A program made the position numbers and the translations under genes. 64,000 nt of DNA, taken from positions 30,910 to 94,909 of the forward strand of contig CAZQAF010000004.1 of assembly GCA_964591175.1 (NCBI GenBank), written 5' to 3'. Below the pieces are notes generated by a model. That model was not told the origin of the DNA and did not search any database. It worked only from the letters and a program-made list of their open reading frames with translations. This document shows positions 25,530 to 34,410 of the stretch, one piece after another. How positions within the stretch are numbered: position 1 is the stretch's first letter; every line of letters starts with the position of its first letter. Origin of the DNA: UBA11574 sp964591175. GTDB lineage: Bacteria > Desulfobacterota > Desulfobacteria > Desulfobacterales > UBA11574.

Positions 25530-27581
25530 ATGGCTCAAGTAACCAACAATACGCTTTACGATCATCTGAAATTTGTAAAATCAGGGGAACGGCGTTTTGA
25601 AAATGCCTTTCAAGGCGTTTCCAGAATGATTCTGGAAAGCGACATTGAAAAGGTCATGGTAAAAGGGAAAACAACCTACAATTTCAAACTCTTCAATGCC
25701 GGCGAAAAACACATTATCGGGATGTACGATGAAATCAACAGCTTCGTCTCTTTTGTAAAGGATGCCGCTGAAGGCGGTTCTTCCAAAGAGATGGCCTATG
25801 TTCTTGTCGGAGAGCCCGGAAACGGAAAAACATTCTTTGTTGATTTCTTATGCGCCAAATACCGGGAGTACCTGTCCAAAAAAGAGAATCGGAAGTACAC
25901 CTTCAGGTTTGTCAACCTGGACAAGCTGAGAAGTTATGGGAAAATCGACACCATTGAATCCCAGACCTATGAAGATCCCATAATTTTAGCCATGAATCTC
26001 TTTGAAGACACAGACGACAATAAAACATTTTTTTCCAAAGAGTTCGGGTTTACGGACAATGAGATCGCAGGCCTTTATGAAAATTATCGCCCCCTGGGAG
26101 CGTGCAGCGGGTATATCTGGAACGATATCCGAACGTTTTCAGACAACACCGTGGAGGATATGTTGAGGTTTATAGAAATCGTTCCGGTTCCGCTCACGGA
26201 AAGCCTGGGAACAGTGACCGGGAAATATCCGGCCAAGGACAAAATAACCTCTTCGGCCGTCGATCTTTTGGGTGAAGAGTCCATACAGCGCCTGCTTCAT
26301 ATTACGGATACCAACAATCCGTTTCGTTTTGACCTAAGGCGCGGTGCGCTGGCTCGGGTCGGCGGCGGCGGCATTCATTTCAGCGATGAAATATTTAAAA
26401 ACAAAAAAGATCTTGTTCAGGTCTATCTGGGCGTCATTCAAAACCGGAATATCGAGATCGACGGATATAAATGGCCCATTGACACATTGATTATCGCGAC
26501 CAGCAACAATTCCGAATTCAATCGTTTTATGGCTGAAAAAGAAGAAGCCCCCATTGTGGACCGGTGCCGCGTCTGTTACGTCTCTCACAACACGAATTAT
26601 AAACTGCAGGAAGATCTGACGTCATACGCCATTGGCAGCGACGTCAAGACGACATTCAACAAGGACCCGCTTCACAAGGATCCCAACTTGAACTATGCGG
26701 CCTCGGTGGCGGTGGTCCTGACCCGCCTGCCCCGATCGGAAAAATTGACGGCCATTGAAACAATGAAACTGGCAGCCGGTGAAGTGGCCGGCGAAAAAAG
26801 CATCAAGACGCTGGCCGAAGTCATCGATACCTTGAACCAGGACCCGGATATTACCAAACGGTTCGGCCAAAAGGGGCTGGGACAGCGGAATCTGGGAAGA
26901 GCCGTCCAATTAATGATCGAGAGTTCTGAAACCAATGAAGGAAAATGCATGTTCGCATACGACATCTATAAAGCGCTGGAAAGGGTGATTCTCGATTATG
27001 TGTCGGACAGCAGTGACCGGGTGAAATTTTTGGATGATCTTAAAACCGCAAAAGAGATGTACCGCGAACGCGTGTTGACGGAGATGTTCAACGCCTATAT
27101 GGATGAACCCTTTGCCATTCGAAAAGACGTGATGAACTATGTGAATATGATCATCGGCATCGATGCCGAAAATCTGGGACCCGACAAAATGTGGAAATAC
27201 AAAGACCCCCAGACCGGTGAACTCCAAGCCATGAGGATCGACGAACGTTATATCAAAAGTATAGAAGAAAGACTCGGGCTAAAGACCGAGGAACAGCGTG
27301 AAACCTTCAGAACATCCATTCGAAAGATTTACGGGCAGAAGATCGCGGTGGATCCCAATTATGACTTTATGGACAACCTGGAACTGGTGAAAGCCGTCAC
27401 CGATGTGCGGCTTAAATCGGATATCGCAGGGGCGGGAAGCCTGATCGGCGCGCTGGCCAATCGCACCAATGAGGAAAACCAGAAACTTTATGACCGCATG
27501 GTTGTGACCATGCTCGAGAAGCTCAATTATTGCAAGACATGTGCACAAAAGACCATCGAATATTTTTGTACGTATGAATGA
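25530..27581 (+). CDS. prkA: PrkA-type serine protein kinase
   Basis: 683 aa, close to the usual 640-690. ATG 25530 follows AGGAG. AAA+ part with Walker A GEPGNGKTF (nucleotides about 25812-25840) and Walker B-like GGGIHFSDEIF, followed by the PrkA C-terminal kinase-like region. Known relatives: B. subtilis PrkA (sporulation) and E. coli YeaG (adaptation to nitrogen starvation and stress). Cytosolic. The yeaH gene starts inside its last codons (ATG 27574), so the two are coupled. The operon order PrkA, DUF444 protein, SpoVR is widely conserved, and the sigma-54 promoter is 560 bp upstream. Confidence 0.95.
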   Translation: MAQVTNNTLYDHLKFVKSGERRFENAFQGVSRMILESDIEKVMVKGKTTYNFKLFNAGEKHIIGMYDEINSFVSFVKDAAEGGSSKEMAYVLVGEPGNGKTFFVDFLCAKYREYLSKKENRKYTFRFVNLDKLRSYGKIDTIESQTYEDPIILAMNLFEDTDDNKTFFSKEFGFTDNEIAGLYENYRPLGACSGYIWNDIRTFSDNTVEDMLRFIEIVPVPLTESLGTVTGKYPAKDKITSSAVDLLGEESIQRLLHITDTNNPFRFDLRRGALARVGGGGIHFSDEIFKNKKDLVQVYLGVIQNRNIEIDGYKWPIDTLIIATSNNSEFNRFMAEKEEAPIVDRCRVCYVSHNTNYKLQEDLTSYAIGSDVKTTFNKDPLHKDPNLNYAASVAVVLTRLPRSEKLTAIETMKLAAGEVAGEKSIKTLAEVIDTLNQDPDITKRFGQKGLGQRNLGRAVQLMIESSETNEGKCMFAYDIYKALERVILDYVSDSSDRVKFLDDLKTAKEMYRERVLTEMFNAYMDEPFAIRKDVMNYVNMIIGIDAENLGPDKMWKYKDPQTGELQAMRIDERYIKSIEERLGLKTEEQRETFRTSIRKIYGQKIAVDPNYDFMDNLELVKAVTDVRLKSDIAGAGSLIGALANRTNEENQKLYDRMVVTMLEKLNYCKTCAQKTIEYFCTYE

Positions 27582-28953
27582 TAATATGCCGGCAGATGAC
27601 CGAAAATTGAAGATCAAGGGCTTGACACCCGAGCAGAAACAAAAAATCCGTTGGGAACTCGAAGGCGACTGCTGTCACGAAATTTCCCCAATGCAGATCG
27701 ATGCAGAATATATCGCGCCCGATTCTCTTGAAAATATCTATGCATCCAATGATCTTTGTAAACTGCAGAACACGAGCGGCCCGAAGGGGTCTTATGTCAA
27801 CCGGCTGCGATCCATCGATGAATTGCTGGAACGGGACAAGCAGCGGGAAAAAGACGGCTTTCCCCGTAAGATCCGGGTGGGCCGGCTGGTAAAACCGCGG
27901 AAGGGCGACAAAGAAAAAATCATTGTGGTCCCCACCACCGTTGAGGAAAAATTTCTGCATGAGAAAAGACTTTCACCTGCGGAAGATGAACCGTCCGGCG
28001 GATCCGGCCGAGGAGAAGAGGGAGAGGTGATTCATGAACAACCGCTCCACGACCCTGAAACCCAGGGCGGCGCGGGGTCCGGTCAGGGAGACGGTGGACA
28101 GCATGAAATGGAATCGAATGCCTACGACCTGGGTAAAATCCTCACCGAGCATTTTGAACTTCCCAATCTGAAAGACAAAGGCAAAAAGCGGTCGCTTTCC
28201 CGATACACCTATGATCTGACCGATAAAAATCGAAGATTCGGACAGATTATCGATAAAAAAGCCACCTTGCGAAAAATTGTGGAAACCAACATCATATTAG
28301 GGAATCTGCGTGATATGAGGCATATCGATCCCACCGGTTTTCTGATTTCGCCCAGCGACAGAATCTATCGAATTTTATCACGGGAAAAAGATTACGACTC
28401 CCAGGCGGTGGTTTTTTTCCTGAGGGATTACTCCGGCTCCATGCTCGGGAAGCCGACCGAGTTGATTGTGTCTCAACATGTCCTGATTTACACCTGGCTT
28501 TTATACCAGTATGCCATGCAGGTCGAATCCCGTTTTATCCTCCACGACACCGAAGCCAAAGAAGTCGATGACTTTTACACCTATTACAATTCCAAAGTCG
28601 CCGGCGGAACCCGGGTGGCTTCTGCATTTCGTCTGGTCAACGACATCGTGGAAAAAGAGAATCTGGCGGCAGACTATAATATTTACATTTTTCACGGCAC
28701 CGATGGCGACGATTGGGACAGGGAAGGCCAGGAATCGATCCCGGAGCTTAAAAAGATGCTGACCTATGCCAATCGTGTCGGCGTTACCATTGCCGAACAC
28801 CCCGGCAGCGCCGGCAACGAGACCGAAGTGGAACAATATTTGAAAAAATCGAGGCTGCTGAATGAAAAGCCGGATTTGTTCCGTCTCGATGTCATGCAGG
28901 AGGATGCTGACGAAACCCGTATCATCGAAGGGATTAAGGCACTCATTTCATAA
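27574..28953 (+). CDS. yeaH: YeaH/YhbH family protein (DUF444)
   Basis: 459 aa. ATG 27574 lies within the last codons of prkA (8-bp overlap); ATG 27586 is an alternative. N-terminal basic region, a glycine/glutamate-rich flexible stretch (about 140-185), then a VWA-like domain with the metal-ion-dependent site DYSGSMLG. Motifs match the DUF444 family: FFLRDYSGSM, IFHGTDGDDW. In B. subtilis YhbH acts with PrkA in sporulation; in E. coli YeaH works with YeaG. Overlaps the next gene by one base (TAATG). Confidence 0.93.
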   Translation: MNDNMPADDRKLKIKGLTPEQKQKIRWELEGDCCHEISPMQIDAEYIAPDSLENIYASNDLCKLQNTSGPKGSYVNRLRSIDELLERDKQREKDGFPRKIRVGRLVKPRKGDKEKIIVVPTTVEEKFLHEKRLSPAEDEPSGGSGRGEEGEVIHEQPLHDPETQGGAGSGQGDGGQHEMESNAYDLGKILTEHFELPNLKDKGKKRSLSRYTYDLTDKNRRFGQIIDKKATLRKIVETNIILGNLRDMRHIDPTGFLISPSDRIYRILSREKDYDSQAVVFFLRDYSGSMLGKPTELIVSQHVLIYTWLLYQYAMQVESRFILHDTEAKEVDDFYTYYNSKVAGGTRVASAFRLVNDIVEKENLAADYNIYIFHGTDGDDWDREGQESIPELKKMLTYANRVGVTIAEHPGSAGNETEVEQYLKKSRLLNEKPDLFRLDVMQEDADETRIIEGIKALIS

Positions 28954-30605
28954 TGGAACTCATCGATCAACATACCAAAAAAATAATGGAAGGCTGCAAG
29001 GACAGGGCACGGGCGGCCGGTCTTTGTTTTGAAGATGAAACCCTGGAGTATATCGTCACCAACCGGGATCTTCTGGAACTCACCCCAAAAGTAATGATCC
29101 CGACCCTTTACGATTACTGGGTCCATGACGTTGAAATTCTCAAAGAGAAAGGCAGATATGAGCTCTATCCCGGCAACCCCTATGAAACCGTTATCAATAC
29201 CCGTCCGGCCATTTCATTTTATAACGATAACAACCCGGATTGGCTGAATGTCATGATTTTTTATCATGTTCTCGCCCATATCGATTTTTTTCAAAATAAT
29301 CATTTCTTTAGACATACCTGGGACGATGATTTTGCAGGGCAGGCGCTTTCGGATAAGCGGTTCATTGCAAAGCTCAGGTCTGAAAAGGGGAGATGGGTTG
29401 ATTATGTCATAGAATTCACACGCGGTATCGACAATCTGGTCGGATATCACGGAGATCTTTCCCGTTTGAACCGTCCCGTTCAAAAAGACGGGTCCAAACG
29501 ACTCGACTACTACTTCGATGTTTTTCTGCAGTCCGTCAAAAACGTAAAAATTCATGAATACATGAAAGAAATCAAACGATTTAATGAATGTATCGCCATG
29601 TACGGCGAGTTCGGAGAAAAGATGTTCTTTTCAAACATTGTGAAAAAATATCCCGAATTTGAAGCGTTCTTTGATAGGCATATTAAAGAAAACAACAACG
29701 GCAATGGCGATCTTATTCAATTTTTAATCAAAAACTCGGATGTCCTGAGAAAGGATGACAATCGATGGATGACGTCCGTGATGCACGTTGTCCGAAAGAC
29801 GTCCCTGTTTTTTCAGCCGCAGATCCGAACAAAGATTATGAACGAAGGATGGGCCAGCTACTGGCACGAAACCCTTTTTTTAAAAGATGACCGTATCAAC
29901 GGTCATGAAGTCGATTTTGCCCGGATCAATGCCGGCGTTACCGCTTTGCCCCGCGTGGGTCTTAATCCCTATGCCCTGGGGATGCGACTGTTTCAGAACA
30001 TCGAGAATATGGGCAATAAAGGGAAGTACGACTGGGAATTTCGGAAAATCGAAGATGTCGATATAAGAAAAAAATACAACCAAAACACCGGAAAAGGAAA
30101 GGAGCTGATTTTTAAGGTTCGAAATGATTTTGGTGACTTCATGTTTATCAATACCTTTGTCGATCAGGATTTTGTTTCCGGCAATAAGCTGTTTGTCGCA
30201 GGCCGTCGATTGAATTCGGCAAAGATGATCTGGGAATACTATGTCAAAAGCCGTAAAGCAAAAGATTATCGGCAAATGTTGATCGACAGCCTGTATCATC
30301 CGCCCCATATCGAAGTCGACGAGAATAAATGCGGCGATCATGCACTTTACCTGGTTCATCATTTCGAAGAAAAGCCGCTGGTAAAAGATCTTATTGCAAA
30401 TACCATGATGGGAATCGAATATCTCTGGGGCGGTCCCGTTCATCTGGAAACAAGCGAGGTTGTATCGGTTCCCGAGACTCGGAATAACGTCATGACTTCC
30501 GCTTTTTCACCGCCGCAACAAAAGGAAATCAAAGAACAGAAAGTGAAATGGGAGCGCGTGGTATACACCATGGAAAATCGGAAGATTTCCAAAAAGGTAC
30601 TATAG
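28953..30605 (+). CDS. spoVR: SpoVR family protein
   Basis: 550 aa. ATG 28953 overlaps the DUF444 stop by one base. The family block NEGWASYWHE (about residue 300), NPYALG and GNKGKYDWEFRKIEDVD are present, along with RKTSLFFQPQIRTKIMNEG. SpoVR is needed for spore cortex in Bacillus, but this organism has no sign of spore genes here; in proteobacteria (E. coli YcgB) it belongs with YeaG/YeaH as a stress-response trio. Function unknown. The second PrkA starts 2 bp after its stop. Confidence 0.95.
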   Translation: MELIDQHTKKIMEGCKDRARAAGLCFEDETLEYIVTNRDLLELTPKVMIPTLYDYWVHDVEILKEKGRYELYPGNPYETVINTRPAISFYNDNNPDWLNVMIFYHVLAHIDFFQNNHFFRHTWDDDFAGQALSDKRFIAKLRSEKGRWVDYVIEFTRGIDNLVGYHGDLSRLNRPVQKDGSKRLDYYFDVFLQSVKNVKIHEYMKEIKRFNECIAMYGEFGEKMFFSNIVKKYPEFEAFFDRHIKENNNGNGDLIQFLIKNSDVLRKDDNRWMTSVMHVVRKTSLFFQPQIRTKIMNEGWASYWHETLFLKDDRINGHEVDFARINAGVTALPRVGLNPYALGMRLFQNIENMGNKGKYDWEFRKIEDVDIRKKYNQNTGKGKELIFKVRNDFGDFMFINTFVDQDFVSGNKLFVAGRRLNSAKMIWEYYVKSRKAKDYRQMLIDSLYHPPHIEVDENKCGDHALYLVHHFEEKPLVKDLIANTMMGIEYLWGGPVHLETSEVVSVPETRNNVMTSAFSPPQQKEIKEQKVKWERVVYTMENRKISKKVL

Positions 30606-30606
30606 G

Positions 30607-32898
30607 ATGAGAAACATTTCTACCGCAATGAAGAATATCAACCGGAGCATGGCTGCCGGAAGTCGACAATCAACCCTTTCTTTTGAGGAGTTCCTCGGAG
30701 TGCTCATGCAAAAACCGACCGTGGTGGTGCGAAATGCTTTCCAGGTGTTTCATGATATGATTAAAAAATATGTCGGCGAAGGCTATAATGAATATCCGAA
30801 TGATCCCGAATCCATCGGTTTTGTGCACTATGATTGCAGCCAGCTTTTTATTGAAGGATCCGACACCCCGTTTTTTGCCGACAGGCTCTTTGCAAACCGT
30901 TTGATCACCCTTGTGGAGTCCTTAAAGCGCGGCACCCAACAGAATAAAATTTACGTATTTGAGGGGCCTCATGGCTGCGGGAAAAGCACTTTTTTAAACA
31001 ATCTGCTGAAAAAATTCGAGGAATATACCAATACTGAAGACGGGCTGCGTTTTGAGACGGTATGGCGGTTAAATCGAAAAATATTGGGTGAAGAAAATGA
31101 GAACGGGCCGATTCATTTGTTTGAAAAATTTTTCCAAACCCAAAGCAATGTGCCGACAGACCCAAAGGATTTATCGAAAGCAAACCCGTTACCGGTTACG
31201 CAGGATAATGATATCGAAGTGCCATGTCCAAGCCATGACAATCCGATTTTGATCATTCCCAAGGAATATCGCCGGGCCTTTTTCGACGACCTGTTTAAAA
31301 ACGATAAAATCAAATGGCGGCTCTTTACCGAAAAAGAGTATGAATGGGTGTTTAGAGATAATCCCTGCACCATATGCAGTTCTTTGTTCCAGGCATTGTT
31401 AAACCGGCTGAAAAATCCCATGAAGGTTTTTAACATGATTTATGCCAGACCTTATACTTTTAACCGGCGGATCGGCGAGGGCATCAGCGTCTTCAACCCC
31501 GGCGATAAACCCTTGAAACAGGACATCTACAAAAATGACATTCTCCAGAGCCGAATAAATCATCTTCTAAGAGACAGCAACCAGGTTAAATACTATTTTT
31601 CACGTTATGCAAAAACCAACAACGGCATTTATGCCCTGATGGATATAAAGTCATACAATAAAGACCGCCTGATCGAACTGCACAACATCATCAGCGAAGG
31701 TGTCCATAAAGTCGGAGATATTGAAGAAAACGTTAATTCTCTTTTTCTGGCGCTCATGAATCCCGAAGATAAATCAAAATTAAGAGATTTTCAGTCGTTT
31801 TCGGACCGCATCGAATCCATTAATATCCCTTATGTTTTAGATTTGAGTACGGAAGTCGAGATTTATCGGAATGTTTTCGGCCGGCATATCGACGACAGCT
31901 TTTTGCCGGGAGTGCTGCAAAATTTTGCGCGGATCATTATCGCGTCACGACTGAATCTCAAGTCCGAAGCACTGCTGGAATGGATCGGTGATCCGAAGAA
32001 ATACGGTCGATATTGTGACGAGAACCTGCAGCTGCTCAAGATGGAAATTTATACCGGATATATCCCCCAATGGCTTTCAGAAGAAGACCGGAAAAAATTT
32101 ACGGCAAAACGACGGCAGAAAATTATTGCGGAATCGGAAATCGAGGGGAACCATGGCTTTTCCGGTCGGGACTCCATTAAAATTTTTAATGAGTTCTACT
32201 CTACTTATGCCCGGGAGGATAAGCTGATCAACATGTCGATCCTGAATGGTTTTTTTGCCAAATGCCGAAAAGAACTGAACGGATCCGTACCCAAAGGGTT
32301 TTTGTCGTCTTTGCTACGGATGTACAACTACACGATTTTGCAGGAAGTTAAAGAGTCACTCTACCTTTATAATGATGAACAAATTTCAAGAGACATACAA
32401 AATTACCTGTTTTCCATCAATTTTGAAACCGGAACCAAGGAAACCTGCAGCTTTACAGGGGAAAGATTAAACATCACCGAAGACTTTTTCATGACCATCG
32501 AGGGGTATCTGCTGGGGCCGAAAGTGGACAGAGAGCAGCGCATGGATTTTCGAAAAGACGCTCAGAATGAATATGCTTCCAAGACATTAACCCAGGAAAT
32601 CATGCTTGACGGAAAACATGTCACCCAGACGGCGCTATATAAGTCATTGCACAACCGTTATGTATACTATCTCAAGGAAAAAGTGCTGGATCCTTTTCTT
32701 GAAAACGAAAATTTCCGTCGCGCCATTAAGGATTATAACAAAGAAGCATTCAAGACGTATGATAGAAGGATTCGCGACGAGGTCGAGTACTTGATTAAAA
32801 ATCTGTGCAAAAAGTATTCTTACACGGAACAAGGTGCAAAACAGATCTGCATGCACGTTATTGACATGGATCTGGCGAATAAGTTTTCGAATACATAA
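30607..32898 (+). CDS. Second, divergent PrkA-like serine protein kinase
   Basis: 763 aa, longer than PrkA1 and distinct from it. Walker A is FEGPHGCGKST, so it keeps the P-loop. The middle holds an insert with VPCPSHDNP and, after about 55 residues, NPCTICSS; two Cys-x2-His/Cys-x2-Cys pairs might bind zinc. The C-terminal part is PrkA-like (NYTILQEVKESLYLYNDEQ, FMTIEGYLLG). Starts 2 bp after spoVR and is clearly part of the same operon. A fourth-gene PrkA paralogue after PrkA-YeaH-SpoVR is not the usual arrangement in the model bacteria. Confidence 0.85.
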   Translation: MRNISTAMKNINRSMAAGSRQSTLSFEEFLGVLMQKPTVVVRNAFQVFHDMIKKYVGEGYNEYPNDPESIGFVHYDCSQLFIEGSDTPFFADRLFANRLITLVESLKRGTQQNKIYVFEGPHGCGKSTFLNNLLKKFEEYTNTEDGLRFETVWRLNRKILGEENENGPIHLFEKFFQTQSNVPTDPKDLSKANPLPVTQDNDIEVPCPSHDNPILIIPKEYRRAFFDDLFKNDKIKWRLFTEKEYEWVFRDNPCTICSSLFQALLNRLKNPMKVFNMIYARPYTFNRRIGEGISVFNPGDKPLKQDIYKNDILQSRINHLLRDSNQVKYYFSRYAKTNNGIYALMDIKSYNKDRLIELHNIISEGVHKVGDIEENVNSLFLALMNPEDKSKLRDFQSFSDRIESINIPYVLDLSTEVEIYRNVFGRHIDDSFLPGVLQNFARIIIASRLNLKSEALLEWIGDPKKYGRYCDENLQLLKMEIYTGYIPQWLSEEDRKKFTAKRRQKIIAESEIEGNHGFSGRDSIKIFNEFYSTYAREDKLINMSILNGFFAKCRKELNGSVPKGFLSSLLRMYNYTILQEVKESLYLYNDEQISRDIQNYLFSINFETGTKETCSFTGERLNITEDFFMTIEGYLLGPKVDREQRMDFRKDAQNEYASKTLTQEIMLDGKHVTQTALYKSLHNRYVYYLKEKVLDPFLENENFRRAIKDYNKEAFKTYDRRIRDEVEYLIKNLCKKYSYTEQGAKQICMHVIDMDLANKFSNT

Positions 32899-32925
32899 CG
32901 ACGATATTTCTCTATCGTTTTCGGA

Positions 32926-33129
32926 TTATACTGAATATTCTTCTAATTCCGAAATACTGCACCGACACGATATACTCCCGATCAAAAGATCCTGTAATTG
33001 AGATAACGTCTCGCAGCAATCCGAACACTCCGGCAGACGTTTCTTCGTCGGGCATTCTCTGCAAGGACTTTTTTTAATATAACCGACATCGAGTTCGAGC
33101 CTGTTTTCCCTTATGATTTTTTTCTCCAT
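32926..33129 (-). CDS. Small cysteine-rich protein
   Basis: 67 aa. ATG 33129 is preceded by a perfect AGGAGG; the in-frame extension to 33186 has none and is rejected. Seven to nine cysteines arranged C-x2-C (CRECPTKK), C-x2-CC (CSDCCE) and C-x-C (CRCS), probably a zinc- or iron-sulfur-binding fold. Charged N terminus, no signal peptide. Family not recognised. Ends 28 bp from the prkA2 stop, convergent with that operon. Confidence 0.7.
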   Translation of the reverse strand: MEKKIIRENRLELDVGYIKKSPCRECPTKKRLPECSDCCETLSQLQDLLIGSISCRCSISELEEYSV

Positions 33130-33260
33130 ATGATCCTCCTTCCGGTTATGGTCATAAATAAGCAAGAATCTGGTATGGGTATGCAAGATTCATACAAGAT
33201 TTTAAATTTTTTAGGATAAATTTATAAATGCATATATATCGGATAGTTGTTTAGCAAGAT

Positions 33261-33386
33261 TTGAATCGTTCGCAGTGGATATGTGACAATGTTCGGCAAA
33301 ATATTGACGCATTTCGGCAGATTTTCGATGACATTGGCGGGGGAAAGAAATGGGGGGAAGAGATGATGGAACAGCTCAAGGAATAA
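33261..33386 (+). CDS. Possible short coding remnant
   Basis: A 41-codon frame from TTG (WICDNVRQNIDAFRQIFDDI, then GGGKKWGEEMMEQLKE) has amino-acid composition typical of a real helix-rich tail, but no clear ribosome site and no upstream domain. Its last codon and stop lie in the edge of the multi-hairpin repeat. It could be the 3' end of a gene cut by that repeat or a small antitoxin-like protein. Low confidence. Confidence 0.2.
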   Translation: MNRSQWICDNVRQNIDAFRQIFDDIGGGKKWGEEMMEQLKE

Positions 33387-33512
33387 TCAACTACCACCCG
33401 CGAAGCGGGTAGCTTGCCTTTTCGGCCATAGTCCGAAAAGGCAAAAGCACGTCAGTGCTTTCGACGTTGAACTTGCATCCGGGTGCAAAGCACCCGGTTT
33501 GTTTTGCAAGAA
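33381..33512 (-). repeat. Multi-hairpin repeat, family 4, copy 2
   Basis: 132 bp; reverse complement of the family at 12111-12283. It holds the same CCGGGTGC-TTT-GCACCCGG hairpin and the AAAGCAC-TGAC-GTGCTTT hairpin, a third stem CCTTTTCGG/CCGAAAAGG in place of GTCCGCC/GGCGGAC, and the CTACCCGC/GCGGGTGG stem. It lacks the 35-base insert of copy 1. Its end touches the 3' end of the DUF2845 gene. Confidence 0.8.
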
Positions 33513-33881
33513 TCAATCACTACCTCTCTCACCGGTTTTAATTTTGATTAACTCCCCATCTTGAAAATACAGATACCGTATGAACTGAGTGGCGCCCAGA
33601 TTATATGTCCATCGCTCCATGAGGATCGGATTCTGGACTTCTTGGGGCGCTATATAACGTTCTGTTTTATAATCATATATCTGCACCATGCTGCCGTTGT
33701 GATATTCTTTCCATTGATTGATTTTGTCCGGCTTGCCGCACTCGTCCAAAACCTGAGCCGTGGTATCCCCTATGGACACAAGGCTGCCCTGACACCGCAT
33801 ATGCCTGTCCGCGAAGGCGGCGTTATCAAACAGTAAAACGGAAAAAAATAAAATAAGTAATACGATTTTTGCTAACTTCAT
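33513..33881 (-). CDS. DUF2845 secreted protein
   Basis: 122 aa. Signal peptide MKLAKIVLLILFFSVLLFDNAAFA, then a small mature domain with two cysteines (MRCQGSL, DECGKPD) and the motif VSIGDTTAQVLDECGKP that marks DUF2845. Periplasmic or outer-membrane associated; function unknown, sometimes seen near lipoprotein or type VI genes elsewhere. The multi-hairpin repeat lies directly after its stop codon. Confidence 0.85.
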   Translation of the reverse strand: MKLAKIVLLILFFSVLLFDNAAFADRHMRCQGSLVSIGDTTAQVLDECGKPDKINQWKEYHNGSMVQIYDYKTERYIAPQEVQNPILMERWTYNLGATQFIRYLYFQDGELIKIKTGERGSD

Positions 33882-33911
33882 ATTAATATTCCGGATCCTA
33901 AAATTTGACTA

Positions 33912-34099
33912 GAAGTGGTTTCAAAACCTCCCCTCGGGCTCAATCCGCCAAAGGCGGACAAGTCTCTGTGTTGGCGTGAGACGGTCAATCCTCGAAATAT
34001 TCTCGATATTTTTGCGGTTAACCGTCTCAGTCCGCCTTTTTATCCCGCTGGGTTTTAGCGGGGGACCTTAAACCCGATTGAAGGTTTTGAAACCACTTC
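33912..34099. repeat. Structured repeat, family 3, copy 2
   Basis: 188 bp, with the same perfect 18-bp inverted ends as 15015-15158 and the shared core CAATCCTCGAAATATTC. The inner stem is TGAGACGGT/ACCGTCTCA here, not AAACTGTGA/TCACAGTTT as in copy 1. It also carries two extra short hairpins (TCCGCC/GGCGGA and CCCGCT/AGCGGG) that copy 1 does not have. Confidence 0.85.
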
Positions 34100-34410
34100 T
34101 GCGGATGAGTCTGTTCAATAAGTTTAACCACCTTTGATCCTTATTCAAGTGGATCACCATGTTTACGGTTCGTGCCGGCAACAATCGTTATCGGTCTGTT
34201 GGAAGCCCCGATTTATTTCGAATTCGATGAGTTGGCGAATCAGAAATGTTGCGCTGCTGTTTCCGGTGCCGTCGTAATGTGCGTTTGACATTATTTATTC
34301 ATCATTGTAACTTATTTCCACCCGGACACTTTAAAGACTTTTGGGCGATAAGCCGGTGTGATATCCGTGTCATTCAATAAAAAATAAGGAAAAATAAAGG
34401 AGAGAAAAAG
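34100..34410. other. Intergenic region before the second flavoprotein
   Basis: About 310 bp; no coding frame of note, no sigma-54 match and no repeat. The last bases provide the ribosome site AAAGGAGAG for the flavoprotein. Confidence 0.4.
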
